64,000 bases of DNA from Tolypothrix brevis GSE-NOS-MK-07-07A (GCA_019358985.1 JAHHIJ010000024.1:35659-99658), one strand, 5' to 3'. Positions 39,501 through 48,826 are shown, counted from the first letter of the stretch. A program made the numbers and translations. Notes: generated by a model not told the origin, from the sequence alone.

Positions 39501-40383
39501 ACAGTTTAGTCGGGATATAGCCGAACGAGCTATTGACCCCGTACAACCAGAAAGTGGAATATTTGTCAATAGCACGGGTACAGGACAAGGCGGTAATCTA
39601 TCCATTACAGGAAATAGCTTAACCCTCGATCGCGGAATTATCAACGCCTCAACTCAATCAGGTAATGGTGGTGATATTACACTGAACTTACGAAACTTTA
39701 TCCGGTTGCGTAACGAAAGCCTCATTTCTGCTAACGCACGCGGTGAACAAGGTGGAAACGGCGGTAGCATCACAATCAACACGCCTTTCATTGTCGCTTT
39801 TCCCCAAAATAATGACATTATCGCTAACGCTGTTAGTGGTGACGGTGGACGAGTATCAATCAACCGTAGCGCTAATCTATTTGGGATAGCCCCACGACGT
39901 CGAGCAGATGTTCCAGGTTTAAATCCGAGAAATCTACCCACAAGTGACATCACTGCCTTTTCAGAGCAAAATTTAAACTTTGGTGACAACGTACAAGTTA
40001 ATTCTCCAGATGTTGACCCCAGTCGCGGGTTAGTTGAACTACCAGAAGCTGTCACCGATCGCACACAACAAATTGCTCAAAATCCTTGTAGACAAGGTTT
40101 CGGCAATGAATTTGTTGTCACCGGACGCGGTGGTTTCCCAACAACTCCCAATGAAACTCTCAGCAGTGATAATGTTCGCGTTGATTTGCTACAACCTGTT
40201 GCCAGTTCCGGCAATTCTCGTAGTGTAACTAAAAAACCCGTAACCACTGTTACTGCCAGACGCGTACCTGCCCAAGGATGGATATTCAACGACAAAGGTC
40301 AAGTAGTTCTCACAGCATACGATCCCACCAACACAGGTTCTCAACGTTCTTTTCGCACTGCCGCTGCTTGCCCTGCCCGTTAA
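36511..40383 (+). CDS. TpsA-type two-partner secretion exoprotein (copy 1)
   Basis: 1290 residues. Signal peptide (LFLLTTCCTLGLMTSVRAQ), then the TPS secretion domain (about 26-280) with NPDNLNFTINDGNRVGGNLFHSF and NLFLLNPAGISFG (the NPNGI-like motif). A long beta-helix of imperfect Gly/Asn/Ile repeats follows (GNAGNISITSNLLSL and similar), then a Cys-containing C-terminal region (QNPCRQGFGNEFVVTGRGG, PAQGWIFNDKGQVV) shared with copy 2. It is expected to be secreted through TpsB and displayed or released as a large filament. A 672-bp segment is duplicated in frame in its centre. Function (adhesin, aggregation or other) is not determined by sequence. Confidence 0.9.
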   Translation: MKLNWKTLFLLTTCCTLGLMTSVRAQVSPDGTLSTTVTNPDNLNFTINDGNRVGGNLFHSFREFSVPNGGSAVFQNALDVQNIISRVTGGSLSQINGLIQAQGSANLFLLNPAGISFGQNARLSIGGSFFATTADSLLFGDGIEFSATNPQAPLLTVNIPIGLRFRDNPGNITNQSVVQENNSPVGLQVNPGNSLALVGGNVSLEQGGRLTAAGGRIELGGLAGAGTVGLQTTGNTFTLNFPANGLSNVSLLDDARVAVRSNGGGEIAVNTNIFTATNGGRLVGGFEGIATSATRNGGDITVNSNEFNISGVGQSGSGAQIAQQVVDGASGNAGNIVVNTKSFNASSGAQLQNTVLSRGTGNAGNISITSNLLSLTNAVINSSTSGQGNAGDISLQVGDAIALSDSSLITANVQTGGSGTGGDIDIRGRSLTLTGGSQIQAGLFRQVDDIPGGIGTGGSIKINATDFIDISGFNPVSQLQSGIFAPAETGSTGPGGSINITTGAFRLTNFGIVIAGTANGNNGGDITINAKTFEATNGQVQTILIGQAEADGLFSAGDIQLNVTDSVSLKDGSIINSSTSGRGNAGNISLQVGDAIALTNGAQINSSTSGIGDAGDISLQVGDAIALSDSSFIITNVQAGGSGIGGDIDIRGRSLTLTGGSQIQAGLFRQVDDIPGGIGTGGSIKINATDFVDISGFNPVSRLQSGIFAPAETGSTGPGGSIDITTGAFRLTNFGIITARTANGNNGGNITINAKTFDATNGQVQTILSGQAEAGRLFSAGDIQLNVTDSLSLKDGSLIDSSTSGIGNAGNVTINASDISLNGAGSAISSSVEVGATGKGGDINIQTRTLSLTNGAEILALTRGDGIAGNIQVNATDSIFLNGVAPIVLPDARAGGFSSGLFSSSEDTSSGAGGQILVETPNLRILDGGVISARSRSAANAGNITVNSQNVELRGGGQILATAFNGGNAGNIDVTADNITISGADPTLNTRFNQVAQQFSRDIAERAIDPVQPESGIFVNSTGTGQGGNLSITGNSLTLDRGIINASTQSGNGGDITLNLRNFIRLRNESLISANARGEQGGNGGSITINTPFIVAFPQNNDIIANAVSGDGGRVSINRSANLFGIAPRRRADVPGLNPRNLPTSDITAFSEQNLNFGDNVQVNSPDVDPSRGLVELPEAVTDRTQQIAQNPCRQGFGNEFVVTGRGGFPTTPNETLSSDNVRVDLLQPVASSGNSRSVTKKPVTTVTARRVPAQGWIFNDKGQVVLTAYDPTNTGSQRSFRTAAACPAR
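37681..38945 (+). repeat. 672-bp in-frame internal duplication in tpsA copy 1
   Basis: The segment starting GGCGATATATCACTACAAGT at 37681 reappears at 38353 and stays nearly identical to about 38945. The unit of 224 codons keeps the beta-helix register. Differences are scattered single bases. Confidence 0.8.
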
Positions 40384-40442
40384 ATTTGTAGTAGGCACTT
40401 CAGTGCCTAAAATAAGCGCTCTTTGCGCTTACTACGAGTTTA

Positions 40443-40551
40443 TACAGCAGCCTATCACTCTAATCGAATATATATAAAGACGTAGCAGTGCTACGTCTCT
40501 ACAGGGTTTTGGGTTTTACCCATGTACTTCATCTACCGGAAATTTGCTGTA
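40443..40551 (-). repeat. MITE-like element, family 2, inverted copy
   Basis: 109 bp with TACAGCAG at the left and AAATTTGCTGTA at the right. It contains the palindrome with core TAGCAGTGCTA, then GGGTTTTGGGTTTTA, the complement of the family's AAAACCCAAAACCC. A separate hairpin TAGGCACTTCAGTGCCTA precedes it at 40391-40408. Confidence 0.65.
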
Positions 40552-40554
40552 TTG

Positions 40555-40745
40555 ATGTTTTTCGTGTAACAATTTAGTCCGCGCAGGCGGACTTTGTTTG
40601 TGTAGCCGCGATTTTAATCGTCGGGACTACGAGTTTATATATGTTTTTCGTGTAACAATTTAGTCCGCGCAGGCGGACTTTGTTTGTGTAGCCGCGATTT
40701 TAATCGTCGGGACTACCAGTTTATATATGTTTTTCGTGTAACAAT
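40555..40745 (+). repeat. 86-bp tandem repeat, two copies plus start of a third
   Basis: Copies begin at 40555, 40641 and 40727 (ATGTTTTTCGTGTAACAAT). Each full unit contains AGTCCGCGCAGGCGGACT and GCGATTTTAATCGTCGGGAC. A related sequence in inverted orientation, split by extra bases, lies at 41218-41322, on the other side of the spacer between the two tpsA genes. Confidence 0.8.
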
Positions 40746-40765
40746 ACGCTTGGTGTTAAGGCAAG

Positions 40766-40830
40766 AGACGCGATAAATCGCCGTCTTTACAATAAAAAGT
40801 CCTTTGTAGAGACGGCGATTTATCGCGTCT
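40766..40830. repeat. Long inverted repeat with 21-bp perfect arms
   Basis: Arms AGACGCGATAAATCGCCGTC plus T (40766-40786) and its exact complement (40810-40830) enclose 23 bases. Each arm is itself a member of the dispersed palindrome family with core GCGATTTATCGC. Confidence 0.75.
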
Positions 40831-40934
40831 TTGTGATGTATAATTTTCATCAAAAAATCTTATCCGAACCGTATTGGGAGTTGGGGGTGAGGTTTTGTAC
40901 TTTATCCACCTAGTAACTCCCTAAAGTCGAATTT

Positions 40935-41215
40935 AATAAGCAAAAGCAGCTTTGACTTTCTCAAAAGCAGCTTTGACTTTCTCATTTGAGTGTTTTCCGC
41001 AAGCAAAATAAGCTTTGACTTACTCAAAAGCAGCTTTGACTTACTCATTTCGGTGTTTTCCGCAAGCAAAATAAGCTTTGACTTACTCAAAAGCAGCTTT
41101 GACTTACTCAAAATAAGCTTTGACTTACTCATTTGGGTGTTTTCCGCAAGCAAAAGCAGCTTTGACTTACTCAAAATAAGCTTTGACTGACTCATTTGGG
41201 TGTTTTCCGCAAAAA
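40935..41215. repeat. Mixed tandem array of AAGCAGCTTTGACTTACTC units
   Basis: About ten units of 17-21 bp (AAGCAGCTTTGACTTACTCA or AATAAGCTTTGACTTACTCA) are interrupted four times by TTTGGGTGTTTTCCGCAAGC-type segments. The periodicity opens frames on both strands (66 and 97 codons), but the encoded repeats have no start signals and I treat them as non-coding. Confidence 0.75.
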
Positions 41216-41470
41216 GCCCCGACGATTAAAATCGCACGCCAGGTGCTTCAACGCGCTTAACCCGCGCAACGCACTGGCTTGGCTACACAAACAAAGTCCG
41301 GATGGTGCGCGGACTAATCTGGAAATAGGGTTTCAAATTTAATTTGGCGAGAGTAATAAAAGAGCCTTAAAAAGGCACTGCTGCTGCTTGCCCAGCGCGT
41401 TAACATTTTTTGACAATTTTATTGACAAAAAAAATGTAATATGATCTCTGACATAAAAAGGTCATATTCT

Positions 41471-44400
41471 ATGGAACGGAGTTGGAAAAGGCTCTTTCTG
41501 TTAACTACATGTTGCACTCTGGGTTTGATGACCACCGCTAGAGCGCAAGTTTCCCCTGATGGAACATTATCTACGACTGTTACCAACCCAGATAACTTAA
41601 ATTTCACCATCAATGATGGGAATCGCGTTGGAGGAAACCTTTTTCACAGCTTCAGAGAATTTTCTGTCCCCAATGGTGGTTCGGCTGTTTTCCAAAATGC
41701 TGCGGATGTGCAGAATATTATCAGCCGTGTGACGGGAGGTTCTTTATCTCAAATTAATGGTTTAATTCAAGCTCAAGGTAGCGCTAACTTATTTTTACTC
41801 AATCCGGCTGGTATTTCCTTTGGACAAAATGCTCGTTTAAGTATTGGTGGTTCATTTTTTGCCACCACAGCTGATAGTTTATTATTTGGTGACGGGATTG
41901 AGTTTAGTGCCACGAATCCGCAAGCACCATTATTAACCGTAAATATTCCCATTGGCTTGCGATTTCGGGATAATCCGGGAAATATTACTAATCAATCTGT
42001 GGTGCAGGATAACACTAATTCTCCTGTAGGTCTTCAGGTAAATCCAGGAAACTCCTTGGCGCTGGTAGGTGGTAACGTCAGTTTAGAACAAGGTGGAAGA
42101 CTGACAGCAGCAGGAGGAAGAATTGAGTTAGGAGGTTTGGCAGGAGCGGGAACTGTCGGATTAGAGACGAATGGCAATACCTTTAGGTTGAACTTCCCTG
42201 CAAATGGTTTGTCAAATGTCAGTTTACTTGATGATGCACGAGTAGCCGTGCGGAGCAATGGGGGAGGAGACATTGCAGTTAACACGAATATCTTTACAGC
42301 AACCAATGGTGGACGATTGGTAGGTGGTATTGAAGGTATCGCAACAAGAAACGGAGGCGATATTACTGTCAATTCCAATGAGTTTAACATCTCTGGTGTG
42401 GGTCTGCAAAGTGGACTTGGAGCTCAAATCGCTCAACAAGTAGTAGATGGTGCTTCTGGCAATGCGGGTAATATTTTCGTCAAGACCAAATCCTTTAATG
42501 CTTCATCAGGGGCGCAGTTGCAAAATACTGTACTGTCTAGAGGAACAGGGAATGCAGGAAACATCTCTATCACTAGTAATTCACTGTCCCTTACAAACGC
42601 TCAAATAGATGCCAGTGTACTGTCAGAAGCTAACGGTAATGCGGGCAACATTTTCATCAACGCTGGCTCTATCTTCACTGATGACGCTTTATTAAGAGCG
42701 AGAAATGAAGGTAATGGATCTGCCGGCAATATATCATTACAAGTTGGTGATGCGATCGCTTTAACAAATGGTACTCAAATCAGTTCCAGCATCTCTGGCA
42801 CAGGAAATGCTGGTAACATAACTGTTCAAGCTAGTGGCACTGTTAGGATTGCTGGTCGCGATTCAGACGGAAATCGTAGTGGTATTTTTAGCGATGTGCT
42901 GTCAGGAGCCAGTGGGAATGCGGGCAACATTTTCATCAACGCTGGCTCTATCTTCACTGATGATGCTTTATTAAGAGCGAGAAATCAAGGTAATGGATCT
43001 GCCGGCAATATATCATTACAAGTTGGTGATGCGATCGCTTTAACAAATGGTACTCAAATCAGTTCCAGCATCTCTGGCACAGGAAATGCTGGTGATGTGA
43101 CACTTCGGGCAGAAAATGGAGATATTTCCTTTGCTGGCGGAAGTGACATCTTCAGTACGGTGGAGTCTGGAGGAATGGGCAATGCTGGGAAAATTGATAT
43201 TATCACCAGAAATCTTTCCCTAACTGATGGTGCCCAACTGCAAACTTTAGTTCGCGCCGGACAACAGGGTGATGCTGGTAACATAACTGTTCAAGCTAGT
43301 GGCACTGTTAGGATTGCTGGTCGCGATTCAGACGGAAATCGTAGTGGTATTTTTAGCGAAGTGGAGTCAGGAGCCAGTGGGAATGCGGGCAACATTTTCA
43401 TCAACGCTGGCTCTATCTTCACTGATGATGCTTTATTAAGAGCGAGAAATCAAGGTAATGGATCTGCCGGCAATATATCATTACAAGTTGGTGATGCGAT
43501 CGCTTTAACAAATGGTACTCAAATCAGTTCCAGCATCTCTGGCACAGGAAATGCAGGCAACGTGACGCTTCGGGCAGAAAATGGAGATATTTCCCTTGCT
43601 GGAGATAGTGACATCTTTAATACAGTGGGGTCTGGAGGAACGGGCAATGCAGGTGATGTGACGCTTCGGGCAGAAAATGGAGATATTTCCTTTGCTGGCG
43701 GAAGTGACATCTTCAGTACGGTGGGGTCTGGAGGAATGGGCAATGCTGGGAAAATCGATATTATCACCAGAAATCTTTCCCTAACTGATGGTGCCCAACT
43801 GCAAACTTTAGTTCGCGCTGGACAACAGAGTAATGCTGGTAACATTACCGTTCAAGCTAGTGGCACTGTTAGGATTGCTGGTCGTCAACCAGATGGAATT
43901 CGTAGTGGTATTTTTAGCGAAGTGGAGTCAGAAGCCAGCGGTAATGCAGGCAATATTACCATCAACGCTAATTCTATCTTCACTGATGACGCTTTATTAA
44001 GAGCGAGAAATGAAGGTAATGGATCTGCCGGCAATATATCATTACAAGTTGGTGATGCGATCGCTTTAACAAATGGTACTCAAATCAGTTCCAGTATCTT
44101 TGGCACAGGAAATGCAGGCAACGTAACGCTTAGGGCAGAAAATGGAGATATTTCCCTTGCTGGGGGGAGTGACATCTTCAGTACAGTGGGGTCTGGAGGA
44201 ACGGGCAATGCTGGTGGCATTGACATTACTACAGGAACACTTTCTCTGAAAAATGGAGCTTCTCTAAGTGTTATTACATCTGGCATGGGAGATGCAGGCA
44301 TCGTCAAAATTCAAGCTAGCGATATCTCTTTTGACGGAGTAGGAAGTACTGGATTTTCTTCTGGAATCTTCAGCACCGTGCAAGGGGATGCTGTAGGTAA

Positions 44401-45685
44401 CGCTGGTGGCATTGACATTAGCACAGGAACACTTTCTCTCTTCAATGGCGCAATTATAAATGCCAGCACTTTTGCCACAGGAGACGCAGGCATCGTCAAA
44501 ATCCAAGCTAGCGATAGTATCTTTGCTTCGGGGGTAGGAAGCAATACAGTTACCAGTGGCATCCGAAGTAATGTGCAACAAAACGCCATCGGCAATGCAG
44601 GTGGTATTGAAATCTCTACAAAAAACTTATTTTTCAGCAATGGCGCTCAAATAATTGCCAATACTTTAAGTAATGGGAATGCAGGCAACGTGACGATTAG
44701 TGCAAGCGATCGCGTATCTTTTGCTGGAGTTAATAGCGGTATCTTTGCTAACACTGCTTCTGACTCTACAGGTAATGGGGGAAATATCACCATTCAACCT
44801 TTGCAAAATAGCTTCCCAACAATTGCGATTAGTGATGGTGGTGAGGTAACGGTAGATAGTCAGGGACAGGGACAGGGTGGTAATTTATCCATTACAGGAA
44901 ATAACTTAACCCTCGATCGCGGAATTATCAACGCCTCAACTCAATCAGCTGACGGTGGTAACATCAATTTGAACTTACGAAACTTTATCCGGTTGCGTAA
45001 CGAAAGCCTGATCTCTGCTAACGCACGCGGTGAACAAAGTGGAGACGGCGGTAACATCACAATCAATACACCTTTTATTGTCGCTTTTCCCCAGAATAAT
45101 GACATTACCGCTAACGCTGTTAGTGGTGATGGTGGACGAGTATCAATCAACCGTAGCGCTATTCTATTTGGGATAGCCCCACTCCGTCGAGCAGATTTAC
45201 AAAGGTTGCTTGGTGACAACAATCTAGATCCCAGACGATTGCCCACAAGTGACATCACTGCCTTTTCAGAGCAAAATTCCAACTTTCCTGACAACGTACA
45301 AGTGACTTCCCCAGATATTGACCCCAGTCGCGGGTTAGTTGAACTACCAGAAACAGTCACAGATACCACACAACAAGTTGCTCAAAATCCTTGTAGACAA
45401 GGTTTAGGCAATGAATTTGTTGTCACTGGACGCGGTGGTTTACCAACAACTCCTAATGAAATTCTCAGCAGTAACAATGTTCGCGTTGATTTGCTACAAC
45501 CTGTTGCCAGTTCCGGCAATTCTGGTAGTGTAACTAAAAAACCCGTAACCACAGTTACTGCCAGACGCGTACCTGCCCAAGGATGGATATTTAACGATAA
45601 AGGTCAGGTAGTTCTCACAGCATACGATCCTACCAATACAGGTTCTCAACGTCCTTTTAGTACGGCTGGTTGTCCAGCGCGTTAA
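41471..45685 (+). CDS. TpsA-type two-partner secretion exoprotein (copy 2)
   Basis: 1404 residues from ATG 41471 (MERSWKRLFLLTTCC), aligned with the start of copy 1. Signal peptide and TPS domain are almost identical to copy 1 for about 330 residues, including long identical DNA. The central beta-helix is different: it is built from an in-frame module (GNAGNIFINAGSIFTDDALL ... GNISLQVGDAIALTNGTQIS) that recurs about four times (near 42641, 42920, 43385, 43946; spacings 279, 465 and 561 bp, all multiples of three). The C-terminal 250 residues again match copy 1. Expected substrate of the same TpsB pore. Confidence 0.9.
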   Translation: MERSWKRLFLLTTCCTLGLMTTARAQVSPDGTLSTTVTNPDNLNFTINDGNRVGGNLFHSFREFSVPNGGSAVFQNAADVQNIISRVTGGSLSQINGLIQAQGSANLFLLNPAGISFGQNARLSIGGSFFATTADSLLFGDGIEFSATNPQAPLLTVNIPIGLRFRDNPGNITNQSVVQDNTNSPVGLQVNPGNSLALVGGNVSLEQGGRLTAAGGRIELGGLAGAGTVGLETNGNTFRLNFPANGLSNVSLLDDARVAVRSNGGGDIAVNTNIFTATNGGRLVGGIEGIATRNGGDITVNSNEFNISGVGLQSGLGAQIAQQVVDGASGNAGNIFVKTKSFNASSGAQLQNTVLSRGTGNAGNISITSNSLSLTNAQIDASVLSEANGNAGNIFINAGSIFTDDALLRARNEGNGSAGNISLQVGDAIALTNGTQISSSISGTGNAGNITVQASGTVRIAGRDSDGNRSGIFSDVLSGASGNAGNIFINAGSIFTDDALLRARNQGNGSAGNISLQVGDAIALTNGTQISSSISGTGNAGDVTLRAENGDISFAGGSDIFSTVESGGMGNAGKIDIITRNLSLTDGAQLQTLVRAGQQGDAGNITVQASGTVRIAGRDSDGNRSGIFSEVESGASGNAGNIFINAGSIFTDDALLRARNQGNGSAGNISLQVGDAIALTNGTQISSSISGTGNAGNVTLRAENGDISLAGDSDIFNTVGSGGTGNAGDVTLRAENGDISFAGGSDIFSTVGSGGMGNAGKIDIITRNLSLTDGAQLQTLVRAGQQSNAGNITVQASGTVRIAGRQPDGIRSGIFSEVESEASGNAGNITINANSIFTDDALLRARNEGNGSAGNISLQVGDAIALTNGTQISSSIFGTGNAGNVTLRAENGDISLAGGSDIFSTVGSGGTGNAGGIDITTGTLSLKNGASLSVITSGMGDAGIVKIQASDISFDGVGSTGFSSGIFSTVQGDAVGNAGGIDISTGTLSLFNGAIINASTFATGDAGIVKIQASDSIFASGVGSNTVTSGIRSNVQQNAIGNAGGIEISTKNLFFSNGAQIIANTLSNGNAGNVTISASDRVSFAGVNSGIFANTASDSTGNGGNITIQPLQNSFPTIAISDGGEVTVDSQGQGQGGNLSITGNNLTLDRGIINASTQSADGGNINLNLRNFIRLRNESLISANARGEQSGDGGNITINTPFIVAFPQNNDITANAVSGDGGRVSINRSAILFGIAPLRRADLQRLLGDNNLDPRRLPTSDITAFSEQNSNFPDNVQVTSPDIDPSRGLVELPETVTDTTQQVAQNPCRQGLGNEFVVTGRGGLPTTPNEILSSNNVRVDLLQPVASSGNSGSVTKKPVTTVTARRVPAQGWIFNDKGQVVLTAYDPTNTGSQRPFSTAGCPAR

Positions 45686-45719
45686 TTTTTTCTATATAAC
45701 TTGACAGGAGGATTAAAAC

Positions 45720-48635
45720 GTGTATAAAAAACAGTCTGGATTGAGTGGAAAATTGAAGGGTTTTATCCAAAAAATATATAAGAGGATATTTGGAAACTCG
45801 TCAAACCCCTCTCGTAGGGAAGTGGGGAAAGGGAGGTTAGGCTCTAAGGGTTTTAAAGTCTTAGGTAAGACTTTGCGAAAATCCTCTAAAAAGCGATCGC
45901 TCTTTCTCATAGCTTTATTATTTATTCTATCAGCTGCAATCTCACCTGCGATTGCCAAAATTCCTGCATCAACTTTTGTTGTCCAAAGTCCGCAAAATGC
46001 CGAACAGCAAGCTAACAAAGCTATTCAATTATATCGTGAGGGAAAATTCATAGAAGCGGCAGCAGCATGGAAATTAACAGCTAATGTTTTTCTGGCTCAA
46101 GGTGATAGATTAAATCAAGCAATGGCTTTGAGTAATTTATCTTTGACTTATCAACAATTAGGACAATGGGAACAAGGCAAAGATGCGATCGCTCAAAGTT
46201 TACAAATTCTCAAAACCCAGCCAGAAAATAAAGAAAAGCTTCAAATCCAAGCTCAAACTTCAGACGTTTTCGGTTCTTTGCAAAGGGAAATAGGACAATC
46301 GGCAAATGCTCTCAACACTTGGCAAGAAGCTGCGAATATTTATGGCAAAATTAATCAACCTTTAAAAGTTGCCCAAAGTAAGATAAATCAAACTCAAGCA
46401 ATGCAAGATTTGGGACTTTATCCCCGTGCTTGCAAAACTTTATTAGAAGTATTGAATAAAGAAATTGAAGGGGTAAAAAGTTGTCAAGAATTAGGTCAAT
46501 TAAGTTTAGATAAATTAACTCGAAAGCTGAAAAAAGTTGAAAATGAATCTCCTAATTTAACTGTAGCAGTGGGATTAAGAAGCCTTGGGGAACTGGTACG
46601 ATTAGTAGATCAGCCAGAGCAGTCAGAAATCATCTTGGCAACAAGTTTAAATATAGCTCAAAAATTGAATTCTCCTCAAGACATAGCTGCTACTTATTTA
46701 AGTATAGGCAACACTGCACGAGACATAGCTGATCTGGAAAAAAACAGGCTTGTCGGTAGAAGATTGGATTATGAAAAAAAAGCATCAGACGCTTATAGCG
46801 AGGTGATAAGGCTATCTCCATCAATAATGACGCAACAGCAAGCAAAATTAAATAAACTAAGTTTGTTGCTGCAAATTGACGAGATTCCAGCAGCAGAAGA
46901 ATTATGGCGATCGCTTAATTCTCAATTGAGTAATTTATCCCCCAGTCGTACCGGAATATATCAGCAAATTAATTTTGCTCAAAGCTTTATTAACTCAGCT
47001 CAAACAAAAAAATTGACGTTGGGTTCTAATCCGCAATTACCAACTTTTAACGACATTGATAAAATCTTAGCTAGAGCTACAGAACAAGCCAGAAGTTTGG
47101 GAGACAAACGAGCTGAAGCTTATGCATTAGGAAATCGTGGTGGACTGTATGAACTGACTGAAACAACACCACAGACACAAGCGGAAAAATTTACTCAAGA
47201 AGCTTTGAGTATAGTTTCAACTTTTGAAGCACCAGACATAGCTTACCAGTATTTCTGGCAGTTGGGAAGAATACGTAATAATCAAGGAGATATAGAAGAT
47301 GCGATCGCAGCTTACACCAAAGCTTATAATGCTCTTCAATCATTACGCGGTGACTTAGTTGCCAACAATGCAGAACTACAGTTTTCTTTTCGCGATCGTG
47401 TCGAACCAATTTACCGAGAGTTAGTTGATTTAGACTTACAATATGTTGCTAGTTTGAATAAAGAAGTAAAAAATGACAAAAAAAGTCAAAAATTGCTAAC
47501 TCAAGCTCGTGATGTAATTGAATCTCTGCAAGTAGCTGAACTGAACAACTTTTTCCGAGAAGCTTGTGTAGAAGCAAATGCCAAACAGATTGATCAAGTA
47601 GACAAAACAGCAGCGGTTATTTATCCAATAATTTTAGGCGATCGCTTAGAGGTTATTCTCAGTTTACCTAATCAACCTTTAAGCGTTCATACAAAACAGA
47701 TTTCTCAACAAAATTTTGAGCAAACTATAGAAAAGGTGCAGGGTTCTTTGAAAACTCCTAAGAGTATACCAGAGGACTTTTTACCAGAATATCAAAAGTT
47801 ATATGACTGGCTGATTCAACCCTTAGAAAAGGAATTAGCAACAAGTAAAGTCAGTAACTTAGTTTTTGTCCTGAATGGTGAGTTGCGGAATATCCCAATG
47901 TCGATCCTTCATGATGGCAAGAATTATCTCATAGAAAAGTATCCGATTGCTATAAGTTCTGGTTTGCAACTAATTGAACCAAAAGCGTTAGCTGAGATTA
48001 ATTTAAGAGCATTAACAGCGGGACTAAGTGAAGTTAATAAGGAGGTTCCCGGAGGATTTAAACAATTACCTAACGTGGAAAAGGAACTGGAAGAGATTAA
48101 AAAATCTGGAATTTCATCTCGAAAAATCATCAACGCTCAATTCACTACCAAAGAATTCAAAAAAGAGATTGGTGGTGCTGGTTTTCCTATAGTTCATTTA
48201 GCTACTCATGGTGAGTTTAGTTCTAAAGCTGAAGACACCTTTATTCTTGCCTGGGATAACCGGATTAATGTTATCGACTTTGGTAACTTATTAAGAAACA
48301 GCACATTTAATCAAGGTATACCAATCGAATTATTGGTTCTCTCAGCCTGCGAGACAGCTCGTGGAGACGAACGCGCTGCTTTAGGGTTGGCTGGGGTAGC
48401 AGTGCGTGCTGGTGCTAGAAGTACTTTAGCAACACTTTGGTTAGTAGAAGATAAAAGTACTGCTCAAATCATGGGTGAATTATATCGTCAGTTAAAGCAA
48501 GCTAAAGAAAAGAAAATAAATAGAGCGCAAGTACTGCAAAATTCACAACTAAGTCTGCTAAAAGATTTGAAAGAGATGAAATACCATCATCCTCATTACT
48601 GGGCGCCTTTTGTTCTGGTAGGAAATTGGCAATAG
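45720..48635 (+). CDS. Exported TPR-CHAT protein (caspase-like peptidase domain)
   Basis: 971 residues from GTG 45720, supported by AGGAGG 8 bases upstream. A basic N-terminus precedes a hydrophobic segment (about 58-80, SLFLIALLFILSAAISPAIAK), so the protein is probably exported or anchored. TPR-like helical repeats follow (about 95-560). The C-terminal CHAT domain (about 660-971) has the catalytic pair His830 (HLATHGEF) and Cys877 (LSACETARGDERAAL), like caspases and separase. It starts 34 bp after tpsA copy 2 and is probably cotranscribed. CHAT proteins are known partners of two-partner secretion genes in cyanobacteria, but the substrate is unknown; TpsA processing is a hypothesis. Confidence 0.9.
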   Translation: MYKKQSGLSGKLKGFIQKIYKRIFGNSSNPSRREVGKGRLGSKGFKVLGKTLRKSSKKRSLFLIALLFILSAAISPAIAKIPASTFVVQSPQNAEQQANKAIQLYREGKFIEAAAAWKLTANVFLAQGDRLNQAMALSNLSLTYQQLGQWEQGKDAIAQSLQILKTQPENKEKLQIQAQTSDVFGSLQREIGQSANALNTWQEAANIYGKINQPLKVAQSKINQTQAMQDLGLYPRACKTLLEVLNKEIEGVKSCQELGQLSLDKLTRKLKKVENESPNLTVAVGLRSLGELVRLVDQPEQSEIILATSLNIAQKLNSPQDIAATYLSIGNTARDIADLEKNRLVGRRLDYEKKASDAYSEVIRLSPSIMTQQQAKLNKLSLLLQIDEIPAAEELWRSLNSQLSNLSPSRTGIYQQINFAQSFINSAQTKKLTLGSNPQLPTFNDIDKILARATEQARSLGDKRAEAYALGNRGGLYELTETTPQTQAEKFTQEALSIVSTFEAPDIAYQYFWQLGRIRNNQGDIEDAIAAYTKAYNALQSLRGDLVANNAELQFSFRDRVEPIYRELVDLDLQYVASLNKEVKNDKKSQKLLTQARDVIESLQVAELNNFFREACVEANAKQIDQVDKTAAVIYPIILGDRLEVILSLPNQPLSVHTKQISQQNFEQTIEKVQGSLKTPKSIPEDFLPEYQKLYDWLIQPLEKELATSKVSNLVFVLNGELRNIPMSILHDGKNYLIEKYPIAISSGLQLIEPKALAEINLRALTAGLSEVNKEVPGGFKQLPNVEKELEEIKKSGISSRKIINAQFTTKEFKKEIGGAGFPIVHLATHGEFSSKAEDTFILAWDNRINVIDFGNLLRNSTFNQGIPIELLVLSACETARGDERAALGLAGVAVRAGARSTLATLWLVEDKSTAQIMGELYRQLKQAKEKKINRAQVLQNSQLSLLKDLKEMKYHHPHYWAPFVLVGNWQ

Positions 48636-48694
48636 TTGCACTGAATGTTTTTGAATTCGTCGTGTTATATCATGACAGGTTTATCACACATACT

Positions 48695-48826
48695 GTAGAG
48701 ACGTTCCGGTGGAACGTCTTTACTTGTCTGTCAATATAAAAATGATGGACTGTAATGTGAGCGTCTCGCTCACGCGGGCAAGATGCCCGCACTACCAAAA
48801 ACCCCTCAAAACAAAATTGACAGACC
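48695..48826. repeat. Palindrome plus TCTGTCAAT-bounded element
   Basis: 48695-48723 is a GTAGAGACG palindrome with core TTCCGGTGGAA. 48727-48826 starts TCTGTCAAT and ends ATTGACAGA and contains two hairpins, GTGAGCG...CGCTCAC and GCGGGCAAGATGCCCGC. Sequence 48830-48880 is the inverted relative of 1081-1123. Confidence 0.55.

Noticed and set aside
40902..41195. Two opposed repeat-coded genes (97 codons minus, 66 codons plus)
   Set aside because: Frames exist only because the tandem unit lacks stops on both strands; no ribosome-binding site or recognisable protein.
37071..44640. Many long minus-strand frames opposite the tpsA genes
   Set aside because: They mirror the Gly/Asn/Ile repeats of tpsA and give Pro/Ser-rich low-complexity peptides without starts or family features.
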